The notes below the pieces were generated by a model. The model was not told the origin of the DNA and searched no databases. It worked only from the letters and a program-made list of their open reading frames with translations. A program made the translations under genes and the position numbers. A stretch of 64,000 nucleotides of DNA from Xiphophorus maculatus. Lineage: Eukaryota; Chordata; Actinopteri; Cyprinodontiformes; Poeciliidae. Location of the stretch: the NCBI RefSeq assembly GCF_002775205.1, contig NC_036461.1, positions 10,949,015 to 11,013,014 of the forward strand, in the 5' to 3' direction. The stretch's first letter is position 1. The number at the start of each line of letters is the position of its first letter. This document shows, in pieces, positions 58,996-64,000 of the stretch.

Positions 58996-61900
58996 CAGAT
59001 AAAGGATCGTTTGCATTATTTTTGACAAACTCTCAGCATTGAGGTGAAAAAAAATTGTGCCATGCCAACTCTTAAGAAAAAAAACGTATATATGATAATA
59101 TCACATACATAAGTGCAGAGAAACATGAAAAATGTATTAAGTCTATTCAAAGTTGTGTGTATGTTGACCCTGTGTACACACTAACAAAAAAAATGTGAAC
59201 CACAGAGATGTGTTGTATTTCTGTCTCCAGTTCATACGCAAAGAGTTTTTAAAGACTAATCCATATCCGTCTTGCTTTGTCATTTTTCTGTTTCTATTAA
59301 ACTTCAAACAAAATCTCAATAAATTATGCGACTGAAAAGCAAGTGTAGACTGTGTCAAAACAAAACATAAGCTGTGATTCTTTTAATCTTTTGGGGTCAT
59401 GCAGATTTATACGTGCTCTGGATCCTCTTTTGAACTTTGATATTGTTAATGTCAATGTTGTTGCCATTTTCTGACGTTAAATGTGCCGTTTTTTTGATTT
59501 AAGTCCCAGACAGAGAAAGATTTACTTTATCCAGAGTACAGCCGCCAGAGCCTAAATCACATTTGCTGCTCCATTCATAAATATGAATGTTGGATTGCCA
59601 AGCCAATCAACAAGAAACACTGTTGTATAAAAAGAAAATTTATATGCTGGATTTATGACAAAATGTTTGCAAGAAACAAATGCACACAAAAAAAATGGTA
59701 AGTAAATACTGTCAGAGAACAGAGATTTTTAGAAATTCAGAATACAAAAGACAAGTTCCAACAAGTTAGTGGTATTAAAAAAAACACATAAAAATTAGAA
59801 AAGGATCAGTTGTAATACTCCTGCAGCATAGCATGATAAAAAAAAGTTATAGCACTACACACACCACTAGGTTCAAACCCATTTTCCAGTTTTTCTTACT
59901 TATTCAGGCTTAAATCTGAAAAAGAAGCTTGTATTTGAATATTTTAACACAAAACCTGTACCTAGATGGGTTTTACAATCTGCATGTCCTGCTAACAGTG
60001 AAAGCAAACTACACTCAAGTTGGTTTCCAATTTTGCAAGACAGTAAAGGGGCATTTCATGGTTCTTCTCTCCTTATTTGCCCCCTGGAATGCCTCAAATC
60101 AACACCCTTTCAGATATAACACGTCGTTTTGCTCTGTTTGGACTCTAAAACAGACCTATTTGAAGAACAAAATGTCAATTTGAAAACCCTGATCTATGAA
60201 GCACTGCAGTTTTCAAAAGCAGTGAAATGATCCTTTTTTGTGGATTCTGTGTCAGAAACTGGGGGCGGGAGGGGTCAGAGTCTCTCCCCAACAGTCATGT
60301 GCCTTTAGCGTTCCAATTTTCCTCCTCATCTCCAGCTGAGATGAAAGACAAACTGTTAGGCACAAATAATAAGGAAGGCTGCACAATCCCAGTCCAATTA
60401 GTGAGATTCATAAGGTGGCTTTTCACATTGGAAAAAAAAACCACAATTATAGGAGTAACATTGTTGAGTCAGCAAAAGCAAAATACCAAGATAATTCACA
60501 AGGATAATGTGAATTTGCAAACCAAGCTGAAAACATTCTTACACAAGAAGAAAAACCTTTGCTTAAAAAAATAAAAATCATCGCAAACCCAGATCTGGTG
60601 TCAAATATCCATGAACTAGATTAGTGGCTTTATATCCTGTGCAATTACTCTTGCACTTTTAGTCTCATCACATTTGGAGATTGCTTAATACTGATGTGAA
60701 AAAATACTCTTGTTGGACTTTTCAACAAGCTCATATATGAAATGATCCCTGTTCATAAAGAAGTATGAATCCACTGTTGAGGACTAGTGCATTTCCTGTG
60801 GCAATATCTAATATATCCATGAACAGCAACTTCTGTCTGCAGCCCTGATGGAACTTCACTTCAAGTCACGCTTGGAGTCTTTACCTTAAAGAGGAAAATA
60901 ATCAGAGAAATCTAATTTTGAGACATTACTCTGAACCTCATATCAAAAGTTCAAGCCAGCATAAAATTTATCACCAGCAAAAAAACTTCACACCCAACAT
61001 ATTTTCACTTACAACTATTGTATATTTGAATATCTATAAATATCATGACATTACTTACAATGTCCTTCAGACTTTGGCCTCAGTGAACTTTTATGACACA
61101 TATGGGACAGAAAGCAACATGTGAAACAACAAGCCACATAGGCATCTGGAGGGGACCAGAAACAGAATAATAAACAGGCCGGTTTACTGTGCATGGCTGA
61201 GCACCCCTCAGACAGAAGGAAAGAAAACAAGTATAAAGAAAGACCGCAAATGGCCTCATCCCTAAGATTTGTTTCTGCAGAATATGATCCGGCAGCGTGA
61301 TGGGAAACATTGTGCAAAAGAAGAAAGCTCTGCAAAGTGAATGAGTAGCTGCAATCCACTTTGCTGACAACTAGTGAATGAGCTTAGGTATACACAACTA
61401 ATCGAAACACATTACTGTTAATGACAACATAAGCCAATGTGTGGGTCTGCTGACCGTCGCCCTGTCTGATGAATGTCTCCCTTCAGCTGATGGAAGAGGG
61501 GTGGGAAAGTCAGGAGGACTCAGCCAGCCTTCGGGCATGGGGCAATGCTTAGCTGAAACATTGTTTTATGGTGTTCCTGTAAAATGTCCCTGTGTAGTCA
61601 CAACAAACATAAGATAGAATGAAGAGTCCTGCTCACACCGTAGGAAATGAAGCCATCTGTGGAAACAGCAGGAGAGCTATCATCAGGAAGCATCTGACAT
61701 CCTACATGTAGATGCAGAGTAACTTCCAGGTTTAGATAAAAGCTCCACAATGTCCATCTCCCTTTTTTTAGGCGTTTCATGTTTAGGGTAGTTTAGTCTC
61801 AGATCTTGCGGTGCTGTGGCAGGCTGCCCTTTGGTCATGGGTTATGTTCGTATCTATGCTCAAGTGACAATGCGCTGAAAGCTGAAGTGGTCCAGAGGTC

Positions 61901-64000
61901 ACTGCTGATGGATGTACAGCATTGAGGTTGGAAGATTTTAAACACAAGCCATACAACACAGATACGCAGGAATGAATTTCAAAGGGCATACATATATTGT
62001 ACCTACAGTAGTTTGTTTTGTTTTTATCTATTAAAACAAATAATCTCTCTAAACTGTAGAGTTGTTAAACATAAAAAACAACATATAATAATACTACTGC
62101 TAAATCCTAAATTGAAGATATCGATTATAACTGACAAATTAATTTCTGTCTTTTCCTCAGTTCTTTGACACTTAAACTAAAGAATCAAGGCATTGAATAA
62201 AAAACTGCATTCAAGCAATTCATTGCATTTCCAAAAATTAAGATTGTAATAATGGTTACAGTCTAATGTTTACTGCAGCTCTACCAGAAACTACCAATAC
62301 ACATTAATGTTCTCTGTATAGAAAGTACCAAACAAATGTGTAAATCAACTCTCAGAATTTTCAATGTCTTGCAATTTATTGCTCTTTAAGTTCAGAATTC
62401 TGCTAAAAACTAATCCTTCTCTTCTTCATTTCTTAGCCTATGAACCTATTTTAATAGCACTGCAAGTTGCTATGCTTAACAAATCACTAATGAGATTATT
62501 CCATGTAGCTCTTTTCTTAAAGCAACATAATTCTGATCAGACTCCAAGTATAAACCATATCCTTAGCCAGCCAGGCATTGTGTGGACAGATAATGAAATT
62601 AAAGTTGTTTTTGCTTCCCACAGCTTGTAAAAAAGTGCATTTGAGGTTCGATATATATGCAGTGGATTATCTAAAAAAAAATCTGGACTCCATCAATGGC
62701 CTCCATCTGCTCTGCCAGGAGCTAATGTCAAATAAGATACTATTTAACCGTTTGATTTATATGCAAATTTGTTACCCACTTTATCTATTGGGACTAAATT
62801 AACCCTTTAACTATCACCCTCAAAACGACAGCGTGCAATTCAATGGGTAGATGAGGACACCATTGTCCTGATGACATTTAAGGAGTTTTTAAACTAATAA
62901 TACTCAGTTGTACAAAGTAATACAATTGGTTCCACTTTTGGCACAATGCCATCACCAATGTAGCCTTAAACTGATGATACATGCAATAATTTATCTATAC
63001 AAAAGAATTGTGATACAAACCTTTTGCAAAATTACATCCCTACACCCATATAGAAGAAAAGCAATACTTTAAAAGTAAGTTTAAGTTTAAAGTTCGCTTG
63101 GCAAACTAAAAAATAAAAAACAAAATCATGAATGGGGCACCTAATGTATTCAGATTTCAGAGCAGCAGAATTTCAGAAATAAATCTTAAAAAATTGAAGG
63201 TCAGTACAAATATAGTGTAATGTAGTACATGCTGTCTTTGCTGTGCAGACAGAGTGCAGGAGGCTTAAACCACAGCACAATTTTCCCCATAAAGCATCCT
63301 CTGGCTGTGAAGCACTTTATCGTGATGAAAACACTGACCAACTCCACAATTCTCATGACAGAGCAGGACTCTTATCTACTATAGAAGGGGGTTTCTGACA
63401 TGATAGATGACAGAATGATGGGCTAACGACCAGAGAAAGAATGCACACTCGCTTGTCAGACTCTCCAGCGATGGCAGCACATCAGCCTTTATACACATAC
63501 TGCTTTATGCAGTCCACTCAGTGGAAAGATGAGGACATCTGGGGGAGAGTAGCATGTAGAGGGACACACTGTACGTTTATTGACAATTGTTTTAAGCGCA
63601 AGAGGAACAATGCTCTTTTAACGACACTGAGAATGTAATTAACTGAACCCGTGTAGCATTATTATAGAAAAGTCAGCTTTCTGAGCATTTATTACAGCAT
63701 AGAAATGCATAAGAAAAATAAAAATAATAATATTTTAGTTTTCACCAGTACAGGACTTTGGTTATAGAAGAGCTTTATAAATAAATGAATTAAATTTTTT
63801 TTTATCTTAGTCACGGACAAGATCTTGATAGCAGTTGAGCGATTGTGTAACCGCTGATAAATAACAACTGCACTCTCTCAACGCTTTGTGGCCTACTATC
63901 GACACTTAAAGGGGATGTATTCTGTACTTTCTAGGCACATTTTATAGCACAATTAAGTAACTATATTACCTTCCGTTATTAAAATGCTGTACATATCAAA

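Larger units (their letters stand above)
49965..64000 (-). other. zdhhc14 5' intron, open at the window edge
   Basis: The exon at 49804-49964 requires an upstream coding exon ending in phase 2. No convincing one was seen on the minus strand up to 64000, so this is at least 14 kb of intron. It contains an inverted repeat (50778-50823), a CA microsatellite, a hAT-like element (54820-55190) and more hairpins. No independent gene was supported. Confidence 0.7.

Noticed and set aside
61051-61370. Overlapping minus-strand open frames of about 100 aa
   Set aside because: Cys/Phe/Ser-rich composition without motifs, no similarity to the missing zdhhc14 N-terminus, and no good splice donor in the required phase.

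Overview
The window is vertebrate nuclear DNA, most likely from a ray-finned (percomorph-like) teleost. It is AT-rich, with long introns, GT-AG splicing (one clear exception), AT and CA microsatellites, and teleost-type Tc1 and hAT miniature elements, SINE and LINE tails. All genes below were assembled by hand from splice sites, reading phase and family similarity. No database search was possible, so the species cannot be named.

Region 1 (about 1 to 13.6 kb, minus strand) is a tandem array of ISG12/IFI27-type interferon-stimulated genes. Three copies have intact reading frames: A (607-3617), B (5264-8683, with a probable 5' UTR exon near 10.0 kb) and C (12074-13611). There is also a broken last-exon fragment, D (10617-10772). 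Every intron in all three copies is in phase 1, and the 168-bp core exon has the same length in each. Copies A and B have a perfect ISRE at the expected promoter position; none was seen for C. Copy B is the unusual one. It carries a roughly 90-residue helical N-terminal domain that I do not recognise, a Ser/Thr/Pro-rich linker, the hydrophobic ISG12 core, and a charged tail built from four 33-bp repeats.

Region 2 (14.2 to 17.8 kb, plus strand) is a complete eight-exon tandem-repeat galectin, best matched to galectin-8 (296 aa). An NRF1-like palindrome lies just upstream.

Region 3 (19.8 to 64 kb, minus strand) is most of zdhhc14, a DHHC palmitoyltransferase. Eight coding exons (427 codons) lie between 19817 and 49964. 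The first coding exon or exons lie beyond the window, so about 14 kb at the right end is the open 5' intron. One intron (29332-32418) has AT-AC ends with near-perfect U12 donor and branch-point sequences. The introns hold an RFX X-box motif, transposon remnants and many short-loop inverted repeats. lgals8 and zdhhc14 converge tail to tail.

In function, the left third is interferon-linked innate immunity (ISG12 proteins, with galectin-8 known from endomembrane-damage sensing). The right two thirds is one large membrane-enzyme gene.
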